DNA of 64,000 bases from Canna indica. Taxonomy: Eukaryota > Streptophyta > Magnoliopsida > Zingiberales > Cannaceae. The notes below the pieces were generated by a model. It was not told the DNA's origin. It did not search any database and saw nothing but the letters and a program-made list of their open reading frames with translations. Position numbers and translations under genes: made by a program. Shown here piece after piece: positions 10,751-21,300 of this stretch. Location of the stretch: positions 40,380,001 through 40,444,000 of the forward strand of contig CP136895.1 of the NCBI GenBank assembly GCA_034359265.1, given 5' to 3'. Every line of letters starts with the position of its first letter. Within the stretch, counting starts at the first letter, position 1.

Positions 10751-13700
10751 GAAAAGTGAAGAGTTGAAGTTGACCAAGAAATTGAAGGAAGGATCCTTCA
10801 AAGTCAAGACTAGATGCCTTAGGAAAAATTGGCATCAAACACTTTGGTATCATCTCCTATATCCCTTTGCTTTATCTAAGTTGGAGTTATGATACATGCT
10901 TAAAATTGATTGATTTTCCCCGCTCTTAATATATTTCAAAAAATGTTTTTTGATATTTTTGATCTTCGGTCTCTTCGGTGACCTATGTGGCCTGTAATGG
11001 GCCTAAGCGACCTTGCGGTTTTAAATCGTAGGCTAATTGTGGCTTTCGGTTTTCAACCAATAAGAAAGGATGGAGACCTTATTTTTCAAAATTTCATATT
11101 TTGAGATCTCTTGATTCATTTTGTTATCTTGAAGATTTATATGAAAATGAATCCAAGCTATTTAGTGAAGTTGAATTTTGAAAATGATACTTGGTTTTTC
11201 TCTTCACTATTTAGTTTGTTAGCTTGCATGTAGATTTGGTTTCATTTTCTACTTATAAAGTATACTTGCAAGTTATAAATATTTTAGGAAGGCTAATTAG
11301 GAAGAAAAAATTAGTTTAGCTAAATTTTCATGAATTAGGTATAACTTTGATAAATCCAAAATCTTAGTGTTATACCTCAATGCTTATGCTTAAAGTATGT
11401 CTCTTTACTCATGATGGTAATTACATGTAAAATCCTTGATTTCTCATGAGTAGGTAAAAACTTTAGTACTTAGACAAATTTCATTGAATGAAACTTGCTC
11501 TAGGTAAATACCTATTACTAGAGACCTTCTTGTAAGTCCAAACTAGTTTAACATGGTTAGGAGTCTTATTCCTCAAATGCTTCACATATTAGGATCTCTT
11601 GGATTCATTTTGATAACATGTTAATTCTTTAAAATGAATCCTTACTATCTAGCATAGGTTAAGGTGTTAAATGAAACTTTGCATTGAACCTTGCTATGTA
11701 GTAAGTTAGCTTGCTAGTTGGCATATTATTACATTATGATACTAATGAAGCCTTCTTGCAAGTTAAGAAAGTGATAAAAATTTGAAAGGCTATGCTATCC
11801 AAAAGAAAGTGAATAAAAAGGAAATGAAAAGTTGGGAAAATTTCTAAAAAATAAGGTATGGATTTAATTTTGGCAAAAATCTTAATATAATACTTGAATA
11901 CTTATGCTTGAGTGATTTCTCTATGCTCATGATTGATTATGCATGATAAATACTTGAATTTTCATGAGTAAGAAAATTTTTGTTAACTTAGCTCATTTCA
12001 TGACATCATAATATTTATGAAATCGAACTAGGTTAAAATTCTTCTTTAGAGACTTCACTTTAAGTTAAAAGTTTGATGAACATGTTAGATACACATATCA
12101 CATGTGTCTAGGTATTTAAAAATAAAAATTCATGTCTAGATGAACAATGTGATAACTATATCAGTTTAGATGACTTAAGATTGAGAAGTTTGACCCAAGT
12201 CAACAAATTGACTTGGACACTTGATTTTAAGTCCAAATTTCATAAACATGTTTAGGAATAGGTATGACATGTTTCCAAGCACTTAGAGTGAAAAATTTAT
12301 ATGGATATGGATAAAATGACATAGAAGTGGTTTCATGAAAACCACTTTTGAACTTAGTTGACACAAGTCGACAAGTTAACTTAAAGGTCTTATTTTCAAT
12401 CCATATTTGGGGAACATGTTTAGATTTACTCATGTTAGGTATCCATAGGTTTAAGTTTGAAAAATCATGAGTAAATGTTAAGATTGAAACTTAGCAAGTT
12501 TAATAAAAACTAGTTTAGTTTTGAATGAAACAATGCTAGGTTGATATCTTGACTTAAGGACTTAATTTTCATTTCAAACTTGACATATGTTCTTTACATG
12601 ACCATCATGTGGTATCATGAAAGTTTGAATGAAAATTGAACAAGTTTTAAGAATAACTGAAAATTACAAAAATACCATTTCAACCTACATTTGGTAGCAA
12701 TTTCAGTTATTTCTAGAAAAATATAGAAAAAATATTTTTAGATGATTCTTGAAACTACACTTTCATTGAAAAATCTAGTATGTTGTCTAAAAACTTCAAA
12801 AAGTTTCATCAAGAATCTAATTTATAATGAAATTTTGAAGTTGGATTTCGAAAACACAAAGTATCCTTATTTGAAATATCAATCTTTCCGATACTTTGAT
12901 GTTTCTTCGAAAACTTATATAAAAACTCATGTACATCATTTGGATTCCATTTCTAATATCATTCACACAATTTCATCAGTAAAATCATTTGTACGAATGA
13001 TTTTGATATTTTGGATGATAGCTAGGATCCATTTGTTTATTTGAAAACAATATAGGATGAAAAATGAACTTAGAAAATTCATTTTGAGTTCAAACTTGAT
13101 ACATGCATTTCAAATGACCATTCAATAATTGGTATCAAAAATTTTCATCCAAACAAATTGGTTTCAAAAATATTTGTCAAAAATATGACTTTGTATAAAC
13201 TTAAAAGTTTGATTTTTGATAACTTTAAGTATAGGTTGACCTAAGTCAACAAAGTGAATTAAAAATTTCATCTTAAGCCCAAACTTGATTCATAGACTTA
13301 CATTCTCTCATGTTTGATGTCTAGATGCCTAAATATGAGAAAACATGAGTAGATAGCAAAATTTGATACTTAGCATTTTCATAGTTTCATGCTTATTTCA
13401 ATTGAAAACATGCTAAGCTCATATTTGATTAAATGACATTAGTTTTACTTCAAACTTGATATACATGATTTAAATGACCATATCTTGATATTTTGAAAGT
13501 TTGAATGAAATCTAAAAGTGTCATGAAAAAGAAATAATATTTATTTTGTGAACATACATGATTTAATTTTGAATTCAAATACTTAGTCTTTGAACATATC
13601 ATGTATGAAATTTGTTTCTCATTAAATATGTGTTTTCCATCCCTTTGGTTGAGATTTTCATGTTTCATGAAAAATACTCCTTAGAGTCTCAACTTCATGA

Positions 13701-13756
13701 AAAAATATTTGTATTTCATCCCTTTGACTAGATTGACATTTCTTGCCCTTTTTTAT
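10751..13756. repeat. Long AT-rich non-coding body of E1 with degenerate internal repeats
   Basis: No frame longer than about 100 codons occurs and none resembles a known protein. The stretch holds diverged direct repeats. One pair, about 480 bases apart, starts with a GATCTCTTGATTCATTTTG-like motif (11100 and 11590) and carries a CTCATGATGG / TTCTCATGAGTA part in both copies. A second, shorter series has a CAAGTCAACAAATTGACTT-like motif followed by a CAAACTTGAT..CATG motif (about 12190, 12360, 12545, 13080, 13235, 13445). Such bodies are typical of large non-autonomous LTR elements. Confidence 0.6.
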
Positions 13757-13970
13757 TGATGTCAAAAGGGGGAGAAATGTATAGGAATAAAGGGGGAGAA
13801 AATTATAGATAAAGGGGGGGAAAATATAGGAAATCCATGCATATAGATAGGGGGAGTTTAATTATATAGATATGCATGTTGATAGGGGGAGAAATCCTCT
13901 AATTGATATCCTATATGCCTTAATGATATATTTTCTTAAGGATATTTGTCATCATCAAAAAGGGGGAGAT
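13757..13970 (+). promoter_or_regulatory. Polypurine tract cluster of E1
   Basis: Five or more purine blocks of the type AGGGGGAGA lie at about 13768, 13790, 13816, 13850 and 13885, before the final AAAAAGGGGGAGA at 13957-13969 that abuts the 3' LTR. The last one is the expected primer for plus-strand DNA synthesis. The upstream blocks are conserved in element D (62770-62860) in the same order and with similar ATGCATATAGATAG spacers, so they are a shared feature and not chance. Confidence 0.8.
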
Positions 13971-14660
13971 TGTTGGCTTTAGGTTTTCAACCTTAGTCTT
14001 AATCTCGGTTTTGATGATAACAAACATGGGACTAATGATTTCATTGAGAATATCTTTCAGGTTCCATATCAATTAGCATTCGATGTCCTCGATCGAAAAT
14101 ATCGGAAGAAATCGGAAATTGGAAATCGAAAGGACATTGATCGTGGCGCTCGGGTTCGTCGCAAAATTTCTCAAAGATCAACGTGTGCACCAAAGACGTA
14201 TTGGACGGGCTCAAAGATCAAATGAAAGCTCTCCAAGTTGATGGTCGTTGAAAGCCGGAACCCGAAAACAAGGCGCAGAAGAAAATAGGCTGAAAAATAA
14301 GTTTCAACCTAAATTCAATCTACCGGGCAGTCGATCGAACAGGGTAAGAAAAAGGCAGTAGCTTTGTCGGTCGACCGAACACTGCCTAAAATAGGCAGTG
14401 GCTACTTCAGTCGACTGGTCGATCGATCAACAGAGGCCAAAATTAGGTAGTAAGCCTGTCGGTCGACCAATCGGACGACTGACTTGCGGATAGCCGAGAT
14501 GTGAGATCGCATCGATCGATTGAGGGGTCGACTGAAGTCGGGATCGATGGATTCGCGTCTGGGCAGTCGACTCATCGGTCGACCGCTCATAGGGAAGAAT
14601 GCAGCGATCGAATGACCGGTCGATCGATCGACCAATCGACCGGCGGCCTGCAATGGATAG
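13971..14660 (+). repeat. E1 3' LTR, truncated
   Basis: The first 690 bases match the 5' LTR (5175 onward), including the GTCGAC palindrome cluster at 14325-14645. The match ends at CAATGGATAGAA, where the 5' copy goes on with CTATCCCTTGAAC. From 14661 the sequence belongs to the gag of an oppositely oriented element, so the LTR was cut by a rearrangement and not by an ordinary insertion. Confidence 0.85.
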
Positions 14661-15303
14661 AATTAGATCTAACATATAGAAGATCCGAGGAACTAGATGA
14701 ATTAGATCTATGATTATAATTTTCATGACTAGAAGAAGATCATACCTCCTCATCAACATTCATGATGTTAGCTTCATGATTATGGTGTGAGGATGCTTCA
14801 CTTGATGCACATGAGTAAGTGGAAGCATTTGAACTCCGTTTTGCCTTGTTCTACATACTAGGGCAATTCTTCTTCACGTGTCATTTCTCATTGCATAGGT
14901 GAGATATCACCTTTCTCTTCCGACTCTTTGTACTTCTTTGGCTAGATATACTATTAGCTTCAAGAACTTCATTAGACATAGGAGTATGACAATTGTCATC
15001 ATCTCCTTCATTTAGGGTAACAAGTTCTTCAGTTTTAGCATAATCATAAAGCAAGTTCAGAGTAGTGTTATTTTTCAAAGAACAATATATGCAATTTGTT
15101 GCCTTTGCATTTAACTCAAACCTGTTAATTTGTTCTTGGGTCCATATATCCATATTTTCCTTAGGTTCTATGTATTTTGACTTTACCATATTAAACACAC
15201 CTATACCTTGAGTCTTTAAGAAAGTATATATTCTTCCTTTCCAACGACCAAAGTTTGACTCAACAAACCTAGGTGGTACATATGCTACCAACTCTAGTGC
15301 CAT
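14661..15303 (-). pseudogene. F: gag of a minus-strand copia element related to E1, truncated
   Basis: The reading starts with ATG at 15303 (MALELVAYVPPRFVESNFG), followed by GRIYTFLKTQGIGVFNM and a Trp/Gln-rich helix, the same N-terminal gag domain as E1. It shows the same loss of the middle of the domain (Leu-Asn-Leu-Leu-Tyr-Asp-Tyr follows directly after Tyr-Cys-Ser-Leu-Lys). A stop (TGA) at 14878-14880 falls in the CCHC knuckle, after CNEK and before HVKKNC. Beyond that the reading continues in degraded form to 14661, where it meets the truncated E1 LTR. A primer site (15355-15370, read on the minus strand as TTGGTATAAGAGCGGG) and the LTR follow upstream. F is therefore another gag-type, possibly non-autonomous element. 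Confidence 0.8.
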
Positions 15304-15371
15304 TTTTCGGATTGAGACTAGATGTAGAGGAGATGGTGAAATCTCAATCTACGACCCGCTCTTATACCAAA

Positions 15372-16970
15372 TGTTGGTGTGGTCACACTAGAGGGGGGGG
15401 TGAATAGTGTGTTAACTAAATCTTTTGCCTAATTCATGTTTTTTGTGTTTAATCGTTCTCATACAACTTGTCAATTCACAATTTGATGATTGAATAAAGA
15501 TGCGATAAAATAAAGCAGTTAAGCAAACACAAGTAGAACAATGCTAACACAAAAGGAATTTATAGTGGTTCGGCTAACCGCCTACTCCACTACCTAAGAC
15601 CCGTGCTTAGGATTTCACACACAAATGCACTATATTAAGAGTAGATTACAATTGAGGACTTTACACCGGAAAGACCCTACACTCCCTTTGAAGGTACTTC
15701 CACACCCGTGTTGAAAAAATATCCACACTAGAAGGGGGGGGGTTGAATAGTGTTGGGTTAATTTTAACTTCAATTCAATTTCTTTTATATCAATTCCAAC
15801 ATCCACCAAAACTAATTGCGACTAAATAATATTCGTTAGCAAGTATGAAAAGCAATTATAAGCAATCAAACAAGGCAATACAAACACAAGAGATTATAGT
15901 GGTTCAGCCAACACGGCCTACTCCACTACCTTGGCTCCCCACCAAGGATTTCTAACAAACTCCTTTATAGATAATGTGTTTCCCTTTGAATACAACCGAG
16001 GACTCACTTCTCAACCCTTTGAGAATGCCTCACACCTATTCACCTAGGCAAAACATAATTCTATAAAGAAAACCCTAAGGTGTTTAATCTAGCACACCTA
16101 GCAAGCTAACAATGGAAACCTAGTTTAATAACAAGAAAAAATAACAACAAAGGAGCTAAGAATTAAACCACACAAGTGAGCTCCCTTGCAAAGCCACCAA
16201 AGCCTCTAACTCATCAAGATGTAGAGCTCGAAGAGAAGCCGGAGATGAGGCAGAAAGATTGCTTCAAGTAGATGAACGATTGTCAAAGCTTGCGCGATGA
16301 AATCCACTTGGAAAGGCTCAAAAACACTCTAGAAAATTTTCAATGAATGGTTGAAAGGGCTCTTAGAAGGCTGGTGAGGGGTATTAATAACCCCTCACTC
16401 GACAGCTCCATCAAATGAGCATTTTTCTGCCCATTGGGGACACCCGTTCGCTTGCCGATCGATCGACTGATCAACCGCCCAAGCGACTGCGGCAATCTGC
16501 CGCTTTTGGGCACACTTTAGTTGATCGACTGGTCGATCGAATTGGCTACTACCAATTTTTCACCACATTCGGTCGACCGAACCTGGGCTGAGACTGTTTC
16601 TTCGAGTTTTCTTCTTGAGCGCTTCACTTTCGAGTTCCGTTACCAAGTCTTGACTTAGATAATATTACAATTAGGCTTGGGATATAAACCTAGAGACATA
16701 TTACATGAATTCTATTTCTAACTCTAGATTTTCTACTCGATCTATGACGGAGCAATTTTTGTCGATTCTTGTTTTTCTCCGAACGAACTTCGTGCGCATA
16801 TTGTAACCTCAACCTGAGATCAAACACTTGATAAATTCATTAGAATAAGTTTGTTATCATCAAAATCAAGATGGTGACCAAGGTTGAAAACCTTAGGCCA
16901 ACAACCCAAAGTATCCAACTTCACACCGAGTGAGCTTTCCCACCTCAATTCCTAAGAGCAACTCCTAATT
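15372..16970 (-). repeat. F 5' LTR, left portion, interrupted by a solo LTR
   Basis: On the minus strand the LTR ends ...ACACCAACA directly before the primer site. The piece 15372-15708 carries the C-run and TAGTGTG motif seen at the end of all LTRs of this group. It is interrupted by solo LTR G and goes on at 16904-16970 (CTTTCCCACCTCAATTCC), then stops at the CACTA terminus at 16971. A second piece of a very similar LTR appears at 38462-39476. Confidence 0.8.
15709..16903 (-). mobile_element. G: solo LTR inside the F LTR
   Basis: Read on the minus strand it starts TGTTGGCCTAAGG and ends in ...TTTCAACA; it has no internal region. It is flanked by ACCCG (15704-15708) and ACCCA (16904-16908), a five-base target-site duplication with one change. 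The uninterrupted site can be seen in the related LTR at 38473 (CACACCCGGAAG), which confirms the junctions. Its 3' part resembles the D LTR (the CTAGAAGGGGGGTTGAATAG part), and its start resembles E1. It contains GTCGAC/ATCGAT palindromes at 16440-16580. Confidence 0.88.
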
Positions 16971-17520
16971 CACTACAAGAAATCTGGGTTTTAGTGAGGG
17001 TCATGACCCTCACTAAAACCACATATGACCCTCACTAAGACTTTTAGTGAGGGTCACCCAGCCTTCACATGTCGTCAGGAAAAGTCTCGTCACTAAAAGT
17101 ATAGATGAGGGTTATGTCACGACCCTCACTAAAAGATGGCTTTCGTGAGGCAGAAGTGACCCTCACTAATTCTTATATTTAGTGAGGGTTATGTCTATTT
17201 GTCTCTAAATGTGAAGATTTAGAAATAAAAATCTAATTTATCTCTAATTATGTGCCTCTATAGGTCAGTTGTGTTGTAGTGACTTTTAGTGATGAGACTT
17301 TTCCCGACGACGTTTGAGGGCCGAGTGACCCTCACTAAAGGCTTTTAGTGAGGGTCATATGAGGTTTTAGTGAGGGTCACGACCCTCACTAACTCCTATA
17401 TTTTGTGAGGGTCGATGACCTTCACTAATTCTTACATTTTGTGAGGGTCGCTGACCCCACTAAAACTTTTTTTATAGATTTATTTTTTTTGTGACCCCCA
17501 CTAAAAGTTATTATAATAAG
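16971..17520. mobile_element. CACTA transposon terminus with subterminal repeats (CACTA1)
   Basis: The F LTR is cut by CACTACAAGAAATCTGGG, a typical plant CACTA terminal inverted repeat. Behind it, GTGAGGGTC and its complement GACCCTCAC occur more than 15 times up to about 17490, as expected for the subterminal repeats bound by the element's regulatory protein. The part 17281-17400 is an inverted copy of 16985-17100, so the region can fold back; a vestigial TGTTGTAGTG sits at 17272-17281. The matching right terminus (TTTCTTGTAGTG) was not found, so the extent of the element to the right is unknown. ATT at 16968-16970 may be one side of the three-base target duplication. Confidence 0.85.
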
Positions 17521-17755
17521 CATATAAAATCTAATCATTTAATTATAATTACATAAATATTAAGAAGCATATAAAGACAAAAAATACATGTCATCATTTA
17601 TTTTGTAATATATCTATTACAAAATTCATATCGTATCACTACATGGTCCATTACAAAAAAACACATATAATAAAGTATCAATCTCATTACATAAAAATTT
17701 CAACTTCAAAATAAAATTCAGACATGTTCTACTAAATTCATACATAAATCAAGAT

Positions 17756-17938
17756 CTATCTTCGTAATTTTTTTCCTTTCATCTCGTTCATGAAAGCAAC
17801 TATCGTATCCATCTTTCTTCTATCATGTTGAAATTGTTCTTTCATCTTCTTTCTCTCCTCTTCCATCTTCCTTTTTTCTTCTTCTATTTTTTCTTCCATG
17901 GCTCTGTATTTTTCACAAAATTCAAAGTACATACACAA
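17756..17938 (-). pseudogene. Coiled-coil fragment, possibly C-terminal end of a CACTA TNP1-like protein
   Basis: A 60-codon minus-strand frame is dense in Lys, Glu and Met (EEKIEEEKRKMEEERKKM) and ends in KLRR. Similar coiled-coil ends occur in Transposase_24 proteins of CACTA elements, and one is seen on the plus strand at 37560-37700 in CACTA2. Its place, about 240 bases inside the subterminal repeats, is where the 3' end of such a gene would lie in an element read on the minus strand. A second open stretch upstream (about 17970-18075 on the minus strand, with SFKDWEVTQYESLLNRL) may be another exon. The assignment is tentative. Confidence 0.4.
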
Positions 17939-18393
17939 TTAAACTTGCAATTATGTTGACAAATATGCTGATATACTATAAAGTCTATTCAGTAGAGACT
18001 CATATTGAGTTACTTCCCAGTCTTTGAAACTTAATGATGCAATCAAGGAAGCATTGGATGCCATCTTGGTGATTAAATTTAATGATGCCGATATACATTA
18101 AACAACCATATTAATGGTAATTAATCTTTACTCAAAGAAAGATTAAGCAGGAAAGAATTGACAATTTGGCATCTTAACCAATCCATAAACTACAACTTGC
18201 TTATCAGTAGGCCATATTTAAGTGGCAAGGGCTCTTAAAAGAAAAAATGAACATTAATATGGTCATTGTAACAATTTGTAAAGTTGAAACACCTTATAGT
18301 ACCAAACATGAGGTTCATTCTGGCCAAATAAAGTGGTTTCAACTGGTATACCAGTATGAACATTTAAGCTTCGAACTAGAACATGCTGGAACT

Positions 18394-21300
18394 TGTAAGA
18401 CCCAAGGTTTTCTAATATAAAATTTATTTTGGTGCAGCGCACCGGATCAGGAGTTAGTCTGGTCGAGTCGCGAAATCGCCGCGAGTAAAAGGTATAATTT
18501 AAGCCTTATGAAATTTTATTTGATAAATGTTCCTTCCTTCTTAATCATAAGGTGATTTAGTAGAGTCAAGTCCGAAATCATGTTTGCGGATCAAGTCGGG
18601 GCTCGAATCGGGCTCAGATTGAGTCGAGTAGGGGCTAAGTGAGTGGAAGGGGCAAAATGGTCAAGGGGAAATGAGGGAATAAATCCCTCATCCCCCTAGC
18701 AGTTGTGTGGCTCATCATTGGAGCCGCACGCAACCCGAGAAGTGAGAGGGAGGAGGGGAAAGCTTGGGTTCGACGCCGGATTCATGTCGTCGTCGGAAAG
18801 ATCGAGATCGTCATTGCTCATCCATTCTTCTTCCTTGATCAAGGTGAGTGGTCGAATTTTGGCTTGTAGGTGAGGCGTGTGGCCTAACCGAATAGATGTG
18901 ATAAATCGAGGTTTTTGCGCATCGTTTCTTGTTGATTGATGACATTGCTCGAATTCTCAAGTCATGTTCTTCATCGTTGTATGGATTTTGTTGTTAGACA
19001 ATCATTTTGTGGTGATTCAAGGACCGGCCGACCCGGCCGACTAGAGGAAAAAGGGGAAAAGTCATGCCAAAATTTTCCCCAATTCCCTTGAGTGGTTTAA
19101 ACCCTTGGATCGATTCCTTTTTGATGTAGACAATTTTGTGCAACTAGATCTTGTGATTTCATGGTCAAATTAACCTTTCTTTCCCCTTCAAGAAGGCTCG
19201 GCCGACCATGTACCCTTGTTTAGGGTTCGGCCGAGTGGAGAGGAGGGTGAATTCGATCGAGCATCTTGATTACATCTTTTAGGGACGATGTTTGTTGATT
19301 GAAATTGTAGATTTAGCGATTGACGAATGTATTGTAATTTTGAGTAGATACATTTTTGGTATATGATAAAATACTAGGTATGGTATATGATTTATGACGT
19401 TTCCTTCATCGAAATCCTAATGCTATTATTGAAATTTCCATGCTAGATCAATTGCTACCTTGCTGGAATTTATTGATTAAATGCAAAATTTAATTACTTT
19501 ATTGTTGAAAGCATGTTGTTAATTATGGGAGTAGTTGTAGAATAATTCTCTTATAACTTATATGCTGTGGCATAATTATATTCAAACATTTCTACACTTA
19601 TGATATGAAATCTACATTTAAGGAATATGGCAATGATGCTAGATGACTATAAGAAAATTATAGGATACTTAAATTGTCGAAAAAACTTGAATGTAGACAA
19701 GCTAGGTTTCACACCTAGGGAAAAATCAGTGGGTGCTAGTGTGCAGCTGATGTGGCCCGGAATAAGGGGGCCGGATACGGGTGGATGCCCGGGGTTTTAA
19801 ATAAGGAAAATTTAGAACACTTTGCTTGTGTATTATGATTATGATGGTCGGCTGAGAAGCATGGACGATCGGAATAACTAATTCTTGACTCAGCGGGTGA
19901 TTAGGGTTTTGAGATTGCACTAGTGGGCCCGTTAGGTGTTAGATTCCGTCAGTGGGCCACGCTGACGGTAGACCTGAGTTGGGTGGGACTAACTATCCCT
20001 AATCCGGTGGGTTCCTGAGACTAGTTGACCATCCTAGTTGATGACCCAAAAATTGTTTGACTTTCCTTATATGATATATGGGCCGTGCGGCCAGATTATT
20101 ATCTTGTGGTATAGGCCAGGTAGAGTCTAGTCACCAGTCCTTGAACAAGTTCTAGTGGTCAAGTGTTGCTCGGACTGGTAGGGCTGGTTTGGCCGATTGT
20201 ATGGTTTATATAGGTTGGCCTTTGGGCCGGTCGTCATATCATGACTAGATTAGATTCCTATATCTATAAATTGTTGACTTATATGTATGATGTTATTGGG
20301 GATTTATGTGGAGGTTCGGAAGGACCGCTCACTGAGTCCCATGTGGACTGACGGTTTATTTCTCTTGTTTTTGCAGAGCCCGACTAGTGAGGTGAGGCTT
20401 GGAGTCATGGTGCAGCTGGAGGGCAGGCAATGGCATAGATCTCATAGCAGCATCCAGTAGTCGTAGTCGTGATGTCTAGGGTTGTGTTTTTTTTATATAC
20501 ACTGAGAGATGTTAATTTGGAAAATATGTATTTGACTTTAACTCGAGTTGTTCTTAATAGTTGGTTTGTTTTGCAACTCTTTTAAAATTGTTGAACCTTC
20601 TTTAAAATTAAATAAAAGTTTGCATCGTTGTTCTTTTACTCGTATGTTTTCTGGTTAGCGTTTATTCTCAGTATTTTGTTATTCAGTTTATGTGGTAGGC
20701 TTCAGGGTAGGACATAGATGTTGGGTAAATGGCCACACTAGAGTGGTGGTGAATAGTGTGTTAACTAATCAATTAGCCTAAATCCAATTTTAATCGTTTC
20801 TTAAATTATTTAGGCAATTCATAATTGTACGACTAAATGCGGATGCGAGTAACAAAGAAAACAATGCTAACACAAGTATTTATAGTGGTTCGGCCCCAAT
20901 GCGTACTCCACTACCTAAGCACCCCCGCTTAGGATTTCCAAACCAGTTTTACAAGATTATCTTGTTTTCTTTACAACGAGGATGTTTTCACCGGAGAGTC
21001 TCCGCTCTCACACCAAAGACACTTCCACACTCGGAAGTCTCCGCCTTCCTACCGAGAGCACTCTCCCACCTCAAACCTAAGGACAACAAGAACTAATCCT
21101 AGCAAACTATGTTTACACCGGTGGATTTAAACCTTAAACACCAAGGTTACCACCCAATTTCAAGACCCACACTCTAGGTCTTTCTCTAACTCAAATACAA
21201 AGAAACAAACAAGAAAATACAACACTAAATGGAGCAATAAATAATACAATAAGACACTTAGCTCCACAACAAACTCCTTAGTCCTCTTGATGCCTTGTGA

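Larger units (their letters stand above)
5175..14660 (+). mobile_element. E1: copia-type LTR retrotransposon with gag but no pol, 3' LTR truncated
   Basis: The element starts with TGTTGGCTTTAGG at 5175, inside a satellite monomer. It has a 5' LTR to 6715, a primer site TTGGTATCAGAG just after it, a gag frame, a long AT-rich non-coding body, a polypurine tract and a second copy of the LTR start at 13971. No protease, integrase, reverse transcriptase or RNase H was recognised in any frame. This fits the class called LARD or TR-GAG elements, which depend on pol from a relative; element D at the right edge has related LTR ends and 3' region. A 2.5-kb solo LTR (8069-10617) splits the gag. The 3' LTR stops after about 690 of 1541 bases, so no right target-site duplication can be checked. 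Confidence 0.85.

Noticed and set aside
13757..13970. G-quadruplex or promoter element
   Set aside because: The G-runs are part of purine blocks at the expected polypurine tract of an LTR element, and the same set is found in D.
16971..17500. CRISPR-like short repeats (GTGAGGGTC)
   Set aside because: The repeats are irregular in spacing and occur in both directions behind a CACTA terminus, in a plant genome; they are transposon subterminal repeats.
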